A stretch of DNA of 64,000 nt from the NCBI GenBank assembly GCA_902790175.1, contig CADAQZ010000013.1:1-64000 (forward strand), read 5' to 3'. The translations under genes and the position numbers were made by a program. Source of the stretch: an uncultured Eubacteriales bacterium. GTDB taxonomy: Bacteria; Bacillota; Clostridia; Christensenellales; Aristaeellaceae. The first letter of the stretch is position 1. Each line of letters opens with the position of its first letter. The notes under the pieces were generated by a model that saw only the letters and a program-made list of their open reading frames with translations, was not told the DNA's origin and did not search any database. This document shows, one piece after another, positions 14,383 through 22,794 of the stretch.

Positions 14383-16260
14383 TCAGGCCAATCCCTTGCG
14401 ACGCTTCTTGCACTCGTACATCGTGGCGTCGGCGGCCTGCACGCAGGCGTCCAGCGTGCGGGGGTCGCCGGTCTGGACGTCGATCACGCCGACGCTGAGG
14501 CCGAGGTGGTAGGACACGTCGAGGTTGACCTTTTCGGCGGCCTCCTGAATGGCGGCCTCGAGCCGCGTCTCCTTGCGGGAGGCCACGATCAGGAATTCGT
14601 CGCCGCCGTAGCGCATCAGGAAGTCGGCCGGGTCGCACACGCTGCGCAATATCCGGGCGGCGGTGCGGATGGCCTCGTCGCCGATCTCGTGGCCGAAGCG
14701 GTCGTTGATGCCCTTCATGTCGTCCATGTCCACGAACAGTATGCGCACGCCGCCGTCGCGCACCATGAAGGCCTCGAAGGTCTGCGGGGCGAAGCGCTCG
14801 TAGCCGAAGCGGTTGTACAGGCCGGTCAGCGCGTCGTGGACGTACAGGTTGTCCAGCACGTCGTTCAGCTGCCGCAGCAGGCACTTCTTGCGCACGTTTT
14901 CGATGGCGATCTCCAGGAAGCTGAAGATGCTCTTGTGCAGGTTCAGTTTGGCGGCCTCGCTGATGCCATTCATCACGATGTAGCCGATGGAGTAGGTGTT
15001 GTAGTGCAGCGGGTAGAACACCAGGAAGCGCTCACGGCCCATCAGCAACCTCGGCAGCAGGCTCTGTGTCGGGAAGCGCGCCAGGCGCAGGCTGTCGGCC
15101 AGGCCGGGCTTGCCGGAGCCGCACGCGGCCAGCACCATCTCCTGGCCGAAGACCTCGGAGTTCTGGTGCCACAGCTTCTTCTCGTAGTTGTCGTAGTAGT
15201 AGTCGTTGATGCACAGGTACACGCTGTCGCAGCCGAAGATCTCGTGGTTGTGCTCCACCGTGTCCATCAGCTCCTGCAGCGTCGAGGCCTCGAAGAGCTC
15301 CTCGGCCATGTCGTCCTGCAGGGTGTAAAAGTTCTTCAGGAAGCGGGTCTGCTGGAAGTACTTGTCGCGGATGGTGCCGGGGCGGGACACGTCCTTGCAG
15401 CCGCAGGATTCCGAGTGGATGATGCCGTAGCCGTAGGGCACCGCGTCGTCCACGTTCTCGCCGTCGATCTTCTTGAGCAGCACCTCCATCGCGTGATAGT
15501 CCAGCTTGGCGTAGTCGCGGTGGATGGTGGACAGCCGGGGGCTGGAGAGCTCGGCGCTGTTCACGTTGTCAAAGCCGGTCACCATTACGTCCCGGGGGAT
15601 GCGCACGCCGTGTTCCGTCAGCGTCTCGATCATGCCCAGGGCCATCTCGTCGTTGGCGCAGACGAAGGCGTCCGGCAGGGGCTTGTCGGAGTCCAGCCAG
15701 CGCTGGGCCACCCGGTTGCCGTCGGTGGTGCGCCAGGTGCAGGGAATGACCATCATGTTCGGCCCGGCCACGCCGTTGTCGCGGCAGGCCTGCTCAAAGC
15801 CCGCGCGGCGCTGCGGCGCCTCGGGACAGTCGTTGTCCAGCAGGCCCGTCAGGTATACCAGCCGCCTCGCGCCGTGTTCGCGGATCAGGTGGGCGGTGAT
15901 GTCGTACTGGGCGCGGGCGTTGTCCACGCTCACCAGTGTGCAGCCGGGGATGGGACAGTCCAGCGTCACGGCGGGCACCCCGGCCTCGGCCACCCTGCGG
16001 GTCAGCGCCTCGCGGGTCGCCCGGCGCACGATCTGGCTGCCCTGGATCAGTATGCCGTCGAACTGTTTGAGATCCGGCAGGTCATAGATGGCGTATTCGC
16101 TGCGGTCGGTGGGGCTGTCCGTCTCCTTGCCGAAGCAGTCGAACACGCACAGGCGCACGTTCTCGTGCTCGTCCACGAAGCGCCGGATGCCGCGCAGCGT
16201 GGCTTCCACCAGCTCGTAGTTCCAGTCCGCGGTGAAAAATGCAATACGATAGTTACGCAT
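14383..16260 (-). CDS. Diguanylate cyclase with N-terminal LacI-type ligand-binding domain
   Basis: 625 residues. Residues 1-290 match the periplasmic-binding-protein-like sensor of LacI-type regulators (IAFFTADWNYELVEATLRGI, DGILIQGSQIVRR, DAFVCANDEMALGMIETL, VMVTGFDNVNSAELSSPRLS), but no helix-turn-helix and no signal peptide is present. A middle region (about 300-460) follows, with the short CGCKD cysteine motif. A GGDEF domain comes last, with an intact YGGDEFL near residue 550 and DALTGLYNRFGYE before it. It should make cyclic di-GMP in the cytosol in response to a small ligand, probably a sugar. The start is ATG at 16260, after GGAG. It has its own promoter and no operon partner. Confidence 0.9.
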   Translation of the reverse strand: MRNYRIAFFTADWNYELVEATLRGIRRFVDEHENVRLCVFDCFGKETDSPTDRSEYAIYDLPDLKQFDGILIQGSQIVRRATREALTRRVAEAGVPAVTLDCPIPGCTLVSVDNARAQYDITAHLIREHGARRLVYLTGLLDNDCPEAPQRRAGFEQACRDNGVAGPNMMVIPCTWRTTDGNRVAQRWLDSDKPLPDAFVCANDEMALGMIETLTEHGVRIPRDVMVTGFDNVNSAELSSPRLSTIHRDYAKLDYHAMEVLLKKIDGENVDDAVPYGYGIIHSESCGCKDVSRPGTIRDKYFQQTRFLKNFYTLQDDMAEELFEASTLQELMDTVEHNHEIFGCDSVYLCINDYYYDNYEKKLWHQNSEVFGQEMVLAACGSGKPGLADSLRLARFPTQSLLPRLLMGRERFLVFYPLHYNTYSIGYIVMNGISEAAKLNLHKSIFSFLEIAIENVRKKCLLRQLNDVLDNLYVHDALTGLYNRFGYERFAPQTFEAFMVRDGGVRILFVDMDDMKGINDRFGHEIGDEAIRTAARILRSVCDPADFLMRYGGDEFLIVASRKETRLEAAIQEAAEKVNLDVSYHLGLSVGVIDVQTGDPRTLDACVQAADATMYECKKRRKGLA

Positions 16261-16314
16261 GATCTCGCTCTCCAACATCACGTCAGGATTCCATGCCACA
16301 TCTCTCCATATACT

Positions 16315-16343
16315 ATAATAATAGGTAATAGTGAAATAATCAA
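16315..16343 (-). promoter_or_regulatory. Promoter for the diguanylate cyclase
   Basis: On the minus strand TTGATT (16338-16343), a 17-bp spacer, then TATTAT (16315-16320). Confidence 0.55.
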
Positions 16344-16400
16344 GGGGTCGGCACAAATTACAGGGTGAAAATGTGGGGTATGGCGCGGGGGAGGCGAAAT

Positions 16401-16431
16401 GAGGGCGGGAACCCATTGGGTTCCCGCCCTC
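16401..16431 (-). terminator. Hairpin after tyrS
   Basis: 14-bp perfect stem (GAGGGCGGGAACCC) with an ATT loop, 20 bp beyond the tyrS stop. The U tract is weak. Confidence 0.55.
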
Positions 16432-16451
16432 AAGCGACGCGGCGTTCCGGT

Positions 16452-17674
16452 TTATCCCTTCTTCACCAGCCGGTGATAGCTCTTCTTGCCCTTTTTGATG
16501 AGCAGGCCGTCGCCGTCCAGCATGTCGGGAGTGATGCGATACTCGGTGTCGGTGATCTTCTCGTCGTTGACGGTCAGGCCGCCGGCGGCCATCGTCTGGC
16601 GGGCCTCCTTGTTGCTCTTGCACAGGCCGACGCGGGCGACCCACGCCAGCAGGCGGTTTTCGCCCTCCAGCTCCGCCGGGTCGACCTCGGTGGTGGGCAC
16701 GGAACCGGCAAGGCCGCCGCCGCCGAATAACGCTTCCGCGGCCTGCTGGGCCTTGCGGGCCTCCTCCTCGCCGTGTACGTTCTTGGTGACCTCGAAGGCC
16801 AGCACGCGCTTTGCCTCGTTGATGGCGCTGTCCTTCAGCGCGCCGAGGCGGCGCACCTCGTCCATCGGCAGGAATGTGAGCAGGCCCAGGCACTTCTCCA
16901 CGTCCTGGTCGTCCACGTTGCGCCAGTACTGGTAGAAGTCGTAGGGGCTGCACTTGTCGGGGTCGAGCCACAGCGCGCCCTTCTCGGTCTTGCCCATCTT
17001 GCGCCCGTCGTGGGTCAGCAGCAGCTGGAACGTGAGCGCGAAGGACTTGTGGCGGCCCATCTCCTCGCCGTTCTTCTCGTGGTAGTAGCGGCGGATCAGG
17101 TCCGCGCCGGCCAGCATGTTCGACCACTGGTCGTCGCCGCCGCACTGCAATTCCACGCCGAAGCGCTTGTTCAGCTCCAGGAAGTCGTAGCTCTGCATCA
17201 GCATGTAGTTGAACTCGAGGAACGTCAGCCCGCGCTCCAGGCGCTGCTTGTAGCACTCGGCCGTCAGCATGCGGTTGACGGAGAACATCGCGCCCACGTC
17301 GCGCAGGAAGTCGATGTAATTGAGACCCCGCAGCCAGTCGGCGTTGTTCACGATCTGCGCGCCGTTGGGCTTGGAGGGATCGAAGTCGAGGAAGCGCTCC
17401 ATCTGCTTCTTGATGTGCGCGACGTTGCTGTCGATGTCCTCCACGGTCAGCACCTTTCTCAGGTCGCTCTTGCCGGAGGGATCGCCGATCATGCCGGTGC
17501 CGCCGCCCATCAGCGCGAAGGGCTTGTGGCCCGCCTTCTGCAGGTGCGCCATGGCCATGATCCGAAGCCCACGTAGAAGGACACCATGCCCTTGTCAAAG
17601 GCCTCGTACAGCTCGTCCTCAAACGTGATCTGCTTGACAAACCCGCGCTCTTTTAACAGGTCCAGTGCATTCAT
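16452..17674 (-). pseudogene. tyrS: Tyrosyl-tRNA synthetase, HIGH motif lost by an ~40-bp deletion and frameshift
   Basis: TyrS charges tRNA-Tyr. The first part starts at ATG 17674 (AAAGGA upstream) and reads normally to YVGF (17564). In other TyrS proteins that motif is followed by about 14 residues, including the HIGH-type ATP-binding motif, before IMA. Here just 2 nt (17562-17563) separate YVGF from IMAMAHLQKAGHKP, which continues in a different frame to the end. The rest is complete: GGGTGMIGDPSGK, the tyrosine pocket, the KMSKS-type loop (GRKMGKTEKG) and a C-terminal S4 domain. As written, the gene cannot give an active enzyme. No second tyrS is in the window. An assembly error is a serious possibility because the gene is normally essential. 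Confidence 0.92.
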
Positions 17675-17710
17675 AGTATCGTTTCCTTTCTGTTGATAGG
17701 ATGGTTGTTT

Positions 17711-17932
17711 TCGAGAGTGGAGTGTGGAGTGTGGAGTTGTGGTGCAAATCCTTCGGATTTGTTTTGATTATCGGGAAACCGGATTTCCGCGTCGGGCTTG
17801 CACCCTCCAAAAGCTTCGCCAGACCTGCGTTAACGCAATGACGGAGGTTGGAGCGTGAGAGCATGGTATCAGAATCCGGTTCTCCGGTATTCTATAACTC
17901 CACTCTCCACTCTTCACACTCCACACTCAACG
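17711..17932. repeat. Intergenic element bracketed by inverted GAGTGTGGAG arms
   Basis: The left arm (17711-17742) is built of GAGAGTGGAG and GAGTGTGGAG units; the right arm (17897-17932) is its inverted counterpart (ACTCCACTCTCCACTC). The 150-bp middle has its own short palindromes (AAATCC-TTC-GGATTT at 17745-17760). It separates the aminotransferase and tyrS genes. A comparable bracketed unit lies at 27106-27266. Confidence 0.7.
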
Positions 17933-17939
17933 CGAAGCG

Positions 17940-19124
17940 TCACAGCTTCGCGATGACGCCTCCGAGCCTCTCCATGCCCTCGTTGATCGTGGGGATGTCG
18001 CACATGGAGAAGTTCAGGCGGAGGGTGTTTTTATGGCCGCCGTCGTGGTAGAAATGCGTTCCCGGCACGAAGGCCACGCCCGCCTCCACAGCGGCGTCAA
18101 ACGCCTTCAGGCCGTCCACGCCCTCGGGGAGCTCCGCCCACACGAACAGGCCGCCCTGGGGCACGGTGTGCGTCGTTCCGGCGGGGAAGCGCTCGAAGCC
18201 CGCGAGCATCGCCTCCAGCTGCTTCTTGTAGTCGCCGCAGATGCGCTCCAGGTGCGCCGGCATCAGCCCCGCGCGCAGGTAGGCGTCCACGATGGCCTGG
18301 TTCAGCAGCGGCGAGTGCACGTCGGCGGACTGCTTGCCGATCACCATCTTCCTGAGCAGCAGCGGGTTCGTGACCGCCGCCGCGCCCAGGCGCAGGCCGG
18401 GGGAGATGTACTTCGAGAAGCTGGACATGTACACCACCCAGCCCTCCTCGTCGAACGACTGGATCGGCGGCAGCGCCTCGCCCGTGTAGCGCAGGTCGCG
18501 GTAGGGGTCGTCCTCGGCGATCACCACGCCGTACTTCGACGCCAGCGCCGCCAGGGCCTTGCGGCGCTCCAGCGAGAGCGTGATGCCCGTCGGGTTCTGG
18601 AACGTGGGGATCACGTACATCAGCTTCGGATGGTGCGCCTTGATCAGTTCCTCCGCCGCCTCCACGATCACGCCGTGTTCGTCCGTGGGCATCGACACCA
18701 GCTTGGCGTTGTACTCGCGCATCGCCTGGATCGCGCCCAGGAACGTCGGGCTCTCGCATAGCACGACGTCGCCCGGGTCCACCAGCGCCTTCAGCAGCAG
18801 GTCGAACGCCTGCGAGCCGCCCTGCACGGGCAGCACCTGGCTCGCGTCGCACTTGACGCCCTCGGTGTTCAAAAACGCCGCGGCGCTCTCGCGGAACGGC
18901 ATAAAGCCGTCCGTCGCGCCGTATTGCAGCAGCGTCGTGCCGTACTGCTTGAGCGCCTTCTGCGCCAGCTCGGAGATCACGTCCGGCTCCAGCGCGGTGT
19001 TGGAGGGATTGCCGCCCGCGAAGGAGATCATGCCCGGCCGCGCCAGCAGCTTGAAGATCTCGCGGATGGCGCTGCCGTTGATCGGCCGCATGTGCCGCGC
19101 GAACATTTCCTCGGTGAATTGCAT
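17940..19124 (-). CDS. PLP-dependent aminotransferase, probably aromatic, T-box controlled
   Basis: 394 residues, fold-type I aminotransferase of the 2-aminoadipate/MocR-like group. PLP-anchoring features are intact: the catalytic Lys is Lys-238 in SSFSKYISPGLRLG, with NPTG (about 177-180), AEDDPY (203-208) and the C-terminal Arg in LRLNFS. The group covers aromatic, branched-chain and 2-aminoadipate transaminases, so the family alone does not decide the substrate. The leader upstream is a T-box whose specifier reads UAC (Tyr), and tyrS follows on the same strand. Both favour a role in tyrosine or other aromatic amino acid synthesis. The gene is full-length. Confidence 0.9.
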   Translation of the reverse strand: MQFTEEMFARHMRPINGSAIREIFKLLARPGMISFAGGNPSNTALEPDVISELAQKALKQYGTTLLQYGATDGFMPFRESAAAFLNTEGVKCDASQVLPVQGGSQAFDLLLKALVDPGDVVLCESPTFLGAIQAMREYNAKLVSMPTDEHGVIVEAAEELIKAHHPKLMYVIPTFQNPTGITLSLERRKALAALASKYGVVIAEDDPYRDLRYTGEALPPIQSFDEEGWVVYMSSFSKYISPGLRLGAAAVTNPLLLRKMVIGKQSADVHSPLLNQAIVDAYLRAGLMPAHLERICGDYKKQLEAMLAGFERFPAGTTHTVPQGGLFVWAELPEGVDGLKAFDAAVEAGVAFVPGTHFYHDGGHKNTLRLNFSMCDIPTINEGMERLGGVIAKL

Positions 19125-19141
19125 CGTATTAGCCTCCTGAC

Positions 19142-19397
19142 ATAAACAGTCGCCTTCCCCAGGGGGAAGGCGACTGTGAATCGCTGTACCACTTCCGTTC
19201 GCCGCAGGAAACCCCGCGGCCTCGCGTGCGCTTTTACGGGCGCGCCCGGACGGCCTACTGCGACCCCTGCCGCGCGTTCAGCCGCCAGCTCCGGGATGTA
19301 TTCGTCCGCGCGCCTTCGCCCCCTCTCACCGCCCGGGGGTTCTCTGCATCCGGCCTGCGCGGCCTACTTGTTCCCATCATCGCCGAATTTCGATTGT
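19142..19397 (-). promoter_or_regulatory. T-box riboswitch, probably tRNA-Tyr specific
   Basis: Read on the minus strand, the leader has these T-box parts in order: AACAAGTA at the base of Stem I, a distal GCAGAGA..GGTGAGAG pair, then GAATACA, where the specifier would be UAC (Tyr). The T-box bulge sequence GGAAGTGGTACAGCG follows (19182-19196), and then a strong terminator (CAGTCGCCTTCCCC stem, 19148-19175) with a short U run. Uncharged tRNA-Tyr should bind and prevent termination, switching on the aminotransferase. The T-box call is strong; the Tyr specificity rests on the GAANNNA rule, which I applied by eye. Confidence 0.85.
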
Positions 19398-19403
19398 AGT
19401 TGA

Positions 19404-19432
19404 ATGATAGCATGGGACGGGGAGGTTGTCAA
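19404..19432 (-). promoter_or_regulatory. Promoter of the T-box leader
   Basis: On the minus strand TTGACA (19427-19432), a 17-bp spacer, then TATCAT (19404-19409). Confidence 0.7.
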
Positions 19433-19479
19433 GATGGCGGGGTGTAAATTCTGATTTGCCGCCGGGCGCGATTCCGCAA

Positions 19480-19508
19480 TTGTTTTTTTGGAGAGAGTGT
19501 GCTATCAT
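19480..19508 (+). promoter_or_regulatory. Promoter of the dnaD operon
   Basis: TTGTTT (19480-19485), a 17-bp spacer, then TATCAT (19503-19508). Confidence 0.5.
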
Positions 19509-19560
19509 ATATCCTAGAGTTTTATGCACAACAACGGGGTAAGACCCAAGAGGTACGGCC

Positions 19561-21036
19561 ATGTCCACTTTCCGCTTTGCCGAGGGCGCTGCGATGTTTG
19601 ATTCCACGCCCATCGAAAACCTGTTCCTGCTGGAATACCTGCCCATCGCGCCGGAGGCCTACCTGCGCGTATACCTGTATGCGCGCATGCTGGCGCTGCA
19701 CCCGGAGCTCGGCGGCGACATGCGGGAGCTGGCCCGGGCGCTGCGCCTGGACGAGGATGCGGTGTACGCCGCGTTCGCCTACTGGGAGCAGCAGGGCCTG
19801 GCGCGACGCCTGACCGACCGTCCGCCCACCTACGAGCTGATCTCGCCCCGCGCGGACGGCGCGTTCGCTGCGAACCCGATGGAGCGCGACTACTACGCCT
19901 ACCGCGACTTCAACGCCTCGCTGCAGGCGCTGTTCGGCGCGAAGGTGATCGAGAGCCACGAGTACCGCGTCGCCAACGACTGGCTGAACGTGCTCGGCTA
20001 CGACCAGGCCGCGGCGCTGCGGCTGGCGGAGTACGGCATCGCCACCTCCCGGTCGAAGGAGCCTGGGCCCGTGGGCGTGTTCAAGCGCATGGACAAGCTT
20101 GCCGCTGCGTGGGCGGACCGGGGCTGCCGGACGCTGGAGGACGTGGAGCGTGCCATCGCCGAGCGCGACGGCGTCAACGCCGTGGCCCAGGCGGTGCTCA
20201 AGCGCTTCAACCTGCGCCGCGCGCCGTCGCTGGACGAGCTGGACTGCGTGAAGCGCTGGACGGGGGAGTGGGGCTACACCGAGCAGCAGGTCGTCGAGGC
20301 CTGCGAGGAGACTACCAAGGCCCGCACGCCCACCTTCGCCTATCTGGATTCGATCCTGAAAAACCGCCTGAACGGCGACGAGGTCTACTGGCAGGACGCG
20401 GCCGAGGCGCTGCGCGAGCTGGACGGCCCGCAGGCCCAGCCCACGCCGGATGTGCTCAAGCGCTACGCCGCGCTGCGCCGACAGGGCTTTGAGAAGGGCA
20501 CCGTCGCGCTGGCGGCGGTGCAGTGCCGCCGCAAGAAGAAGACGCGCTTCGAGGACGTGGAGTGGATGCTGGGCCAGTGGGCCGAGCGCGGGCTGTTTAC
20601 AGAGGACGCCGCCCGTCGCTACATCGACGATATGCAGGCGAAGGCCCGCCGCGTGCGCCAGGTCCTCGAAAAGTGCGGCCTGGAGCGCCGCGCGAACATG
20701 GACGACCTGGCGCTCTACGAGGGCTGGCGTCAGAAGCACGGCGAGGACGTGATCGACTTCGCCGCTGAGTGCGCCCGGGGAACGCGCGTGCCGATGAAGT
20801 ACGCGGACAAGCTGCTTTCCGAGTGGGCCGCCGCCGGGGTAAAGGGCGTGGACGACGCCCGGGCCCGCAACGAGGTCAGGCGCGCCGAGCGCCGGGCGGA
20901 GAGCGGCGCGCAGAAGGGCGCGCCCGCGAACCCCGCGCTGGACTACGCCCAGCGGGAGTACAGGGAAGAGGACTTCGGAGACGACTTTTTCTTTGACGTG
21001 GTGAAAGAATACAAGGATGGAGGCGAAGAGGCTTGA
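19561..21036 (+). CDS. DnaD-domain replication initiation protein
   Basis: 491 residues. The N-terminal 110 residues form a winged-helix-like part (ELARALRLDEDAVYAAFAYWEQQGL). Several DnaD-type modules follow, with the diagnostic pattern of a Trp/Tyr-rich helix pair (KRWTGEWGYTEQQVVEACEE, then PTFAYLDSILKNRLN). Similar but more diverged units recur after it. DnaD-like proteins help load the replicative helicase and restart forks in Firmicutes. The stop overlaps the start of a dnaI-type helicase loader (TTGA), which is the expected partner. The protein is longer than B. subtilis DnaD, closer to DnaB-type members. The C-terminus ends in an acidic tail (EEDFGDDFFFD). Confidence 0.85.
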   Translation: MSTFRFAEGAAMFDSTPIENLFLLEYLPIAPEAYLRVYLYARMLALHPELGGDMRELARALRLDEDAVYAAFAYWEQQGLARRLTDRPPTYELISPRADGAFAANPMERDYYAYRDFNASLQALFGAKVIESHEYRVANDWLNVLGYDQAAALRLAEYGIATSRSKEPGPVGVFKRMDKLAAAWADRGCRTLEDVERAIAERDGVNAVAQAVLKRFNLRRAPSLDELDCVKRWTGEWGYTEQQVVEACEETTKARTPTFAYLDSILKNRLNGDEVYWQDAAEALRELDGPQAQPTPDVLKRYAALRRQGFEKGTVALAAVQCRRKKKTRFEDVEWMLGQWAERGLFTEDAARRYIDDMQAKARRVRQVLEKCGLERRANMDDLALYEGWRQKHGEDVIDFAAECARGTRVPMKYADKLLSEWAAAGVKGVDDARARNEVRRAERRAESGAQKGAPANPALDYAQREYREEDFGDDFFFDVVKEYKDGGEEA

Positions 21037-22007
21037 AACGATCTGAACACATCCGAGCCTTGCAGGAGGAGTACGCTCGACAGAGAGCCGCCGATGAAGC
21101 CGACATGGAGCGGCGAATCGCCGAAGTCTATGAGAAGATCCCCAAGATTCAAAAGCTGCGGTCCGAGAGCGCGGAGCTCGCGCTGAGCGCGATGCGAAGC
21201 ATACTCACGCAGCAGAGCCTGGAGCAGCGCGAGAGCCTGGCAAAGAGCATGAAGCGCCAGGGCCAGGGCATCAACGCCGAGATTCGGGAACTGCTTGAAA
21301 AGGCCGGATTTCCGGAGGATCAGATGGAAATGCGGTATCGCTGCAGCAAGTGCCGGGACACGGGCTATGTCGGCGAAGCGCCGTCGCGCTTCTGCGAGTG
21401 CTTTGAGGCGCGCCTGAAGCGGCGCCAGTATGAGGACGGCTCCATGGCGGGCACCGACGAGCAGAATTTCCAAAAATTTGACGCGAGCAGGATTCCGGCG
21501 GAGAACGGCCAGCTGGAGCAGATGGTGTCCCTGCGAAAGATGTGCGAGGAATACGCGGACCGCTTTCCGAATACGGATTTTCGCAACCTGCTGTTGACGG
21601 GCAAGGGCGGCCTCGGCAAGACGTTCCTGCTGAACAGCATATTCGAGCGCGTCACCAGCCGCGGCTGTACCGCCGTGCGCATTACGGCGTTTCGGATGTT
21701 CGAGGCCATGCGCCAGCAGCACGTGGGCAACGACGAAGACTTTGACGGCTTCTCCTCGCTGATCGAAGCGCCGCTCTTGCTGATCGACGACTTGGGCAGC
21801 GAGCCGATGATGCGCAACATCACCGTGGAATACCTGTTCACGCTGCTCAACGAGCGCGGCGCGGCCAAGCGCCACACCGTGATCGCCACGAACCTGACCC
21901 CGGTGGAGCTGAAGGAGCGCTACGGCGAGCGCGTGGCCTCGCGGCTGCTGGATAAGACGACCTGCCGCACCGTGCAGCTCAAGGGAAAGGATCTGAGGAG
22001 CCTGTGA
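21033..22007 (+). CDS. DnaI/DnaC-type helicase loader ATPase
   Basis: 324 residues, starting with TTG at 21033, which overlaps the dnaD stop; GGAGG lies upstream. The N-terminal half is helical and carries a zinc-binding cluster, CSKCRDTGYVG..RFCEC (about residues 104-128), as in DnaI. The C-terminal AAA+ ATPase has Walker A GKGGLGKT (about 190), Walker B LLLIDDLG and a sensor at VIATNLT. It should load the replicative helicase with the DnaD protein. The pairing of dnaD and dnaI in one operon is common in Clostridia. Translation coupling continues into the next gene (GTGA overlap). Confidence 0.9.
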   Translation: MKRSEHIRALQEEYARQRAADEADMERRIAEVYEKIPKIQKLRSESAELALSAMRSILTQQSLEQRESLAKSMKRQGQGINAEIRELLEKAGFPEDQMEMRYRCSKCRDTGYVGEAPSRFCECFEARLKRRQYEDGSMAGTDEQNFQKFDASRIPAENGQLEQMVSLRKMCEEYADRFPNTDFRNLLLTGKGGLGKTFLLNSIFERVTSRGCTAVRITAFRMFEAMRQQHVGNDEDFDGFSSLIEAPLLLIDDLGSEPMMRNITVEYLFTLLNERGAAKRHTVIATNLTPVELKERYGERVASRLLDKTTCRTVQLKGKDLRSL

Positions 22008-22495
22008 GCGTCGCGGGCGAGGTGTTCGCCTTCCTGGACGGGCTGGGCGTGGCGTATCGCGCCGTGGAGCACGCCCCGGCCTTCACGATGGCCGACTGCG
22101 TCGCGATCGACGCGGCGCTCGGCGCGCTGACGGTGAAGAATATCTTTCTGACCACGAAGAATAAAAAGAACTGCTATCTGTGCATCGCCCGGCCCGACGC
22201 GCGCTTTCACACCGCCGACGTGTCCAAGCAGGTCGGCTCCTCCCGGCTCAGCTTCGCGCCGGAGGAGATGCTGTTTGAAAGGCTGCGCTGCCACGGCGGC
22301 TCCGCCAGCCCCATGGGCCTGATCTTTCCCGAGGCGCGGGGCGTGGGCCTGATCGTCGATTCGGCGCTCAGGGAGGTCGAGACCCTTGCCTTCCACCCCT
22401 GCGACAACACGCGCACCCTCGCCATGGCGGGGGAGGACTTCTTCGGGGTGTTCTTGCCGGCGGCGGGGGTCGAGGCGATGGACGTGGAGTTTTGA
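22004..22495 (+). CDS. YbaK/ProX-type prolyl-tRNA editing (deacylase) protein
   Basis: 163 residues. It has the YbaK/aaRS-associated fold: start FLDGLGVAYRAVEHAPAFT, then VKNIFLTTKNKKNCYLCIA (the KN-Lys region of the deacylase pocket), LSFAPEEML and a GLIFPEARGVGLIVDSALRE end. Free-standing ProX/PrdX proteins hydrolyse Ala-tRNA-Pro, correcting mistakes made by ProRS; YbaK proper acts on Cys-tRNA-Pro, and the closeness to ProX is judged by eye. The GTG start overlaps the dnaI stop. It seems to be a passenger in the replication operon; no functional link is evident. Confidence 0.85.
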   Translation: MSVAGEVFAFLDGLGVAYRAVEHAPAFTMADCVAIDAALGALTVKNIFLTTKNKKNCYLCIARPDARFHTADVSKQVGSSRLSFAPEEMLFERLRCHGGSASPMGLIFPEARGVGLIVDSALREVETLAFHPCDNTRTLAMAGEDFFGVFLPAAGVEAMDVEF

Positions 22496-22518
22496 TATCC
22501 TGTTACACATGGCGAAAG

Positions 22519-22659
22519 GTACAGATTCTTCGCTTCGCGGGCCTACGGCGCGACTTCGTGCCGCCTTCGGCCACACTCCGCTCAGAATGACATCATATCG
22601 CATTGTGTCATCCTGAGCGAAGCCTTGCGGAGAGCAAGGCGCAGTCGAAGGATCTGTAC
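22519..22659. repeat. Long inverted-repeat element (GTACAGATTCTTCG..)
   Basis: The outer arms are GTACAGATTCTTCGCTTCG and CGAAGGATCTGTAC. The inner arms CCGCTCAGAATGACA and TGTCATCCTGAGCG surround a short loop. The core motif CTCAGAATGACA recurs in the element at 54373. In this 299-bp space there is no gene; the element may end the upstream operon. Confidence 0.7.
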
Positions 22660-22794
22660 GATCTGCCTTTGAATCACATGGCGCTTAACCGGAATTGACA
22701 TCGTTACGTCTTGCTTTCTTTACCTCGCGGGGCTATACTCGTTCGATGCGCCGCCGATCGCGGCGCAGAATCCTGACGACGGGAGTGTGATACC

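Noticed and set aside
22695-22737. Promoter for the BMP-domain gene (TTGACA at 22695, TATACT at 22732)
   Set aside because: The hexamers are about 31 bp apart, too far for a sigma-A promoter.
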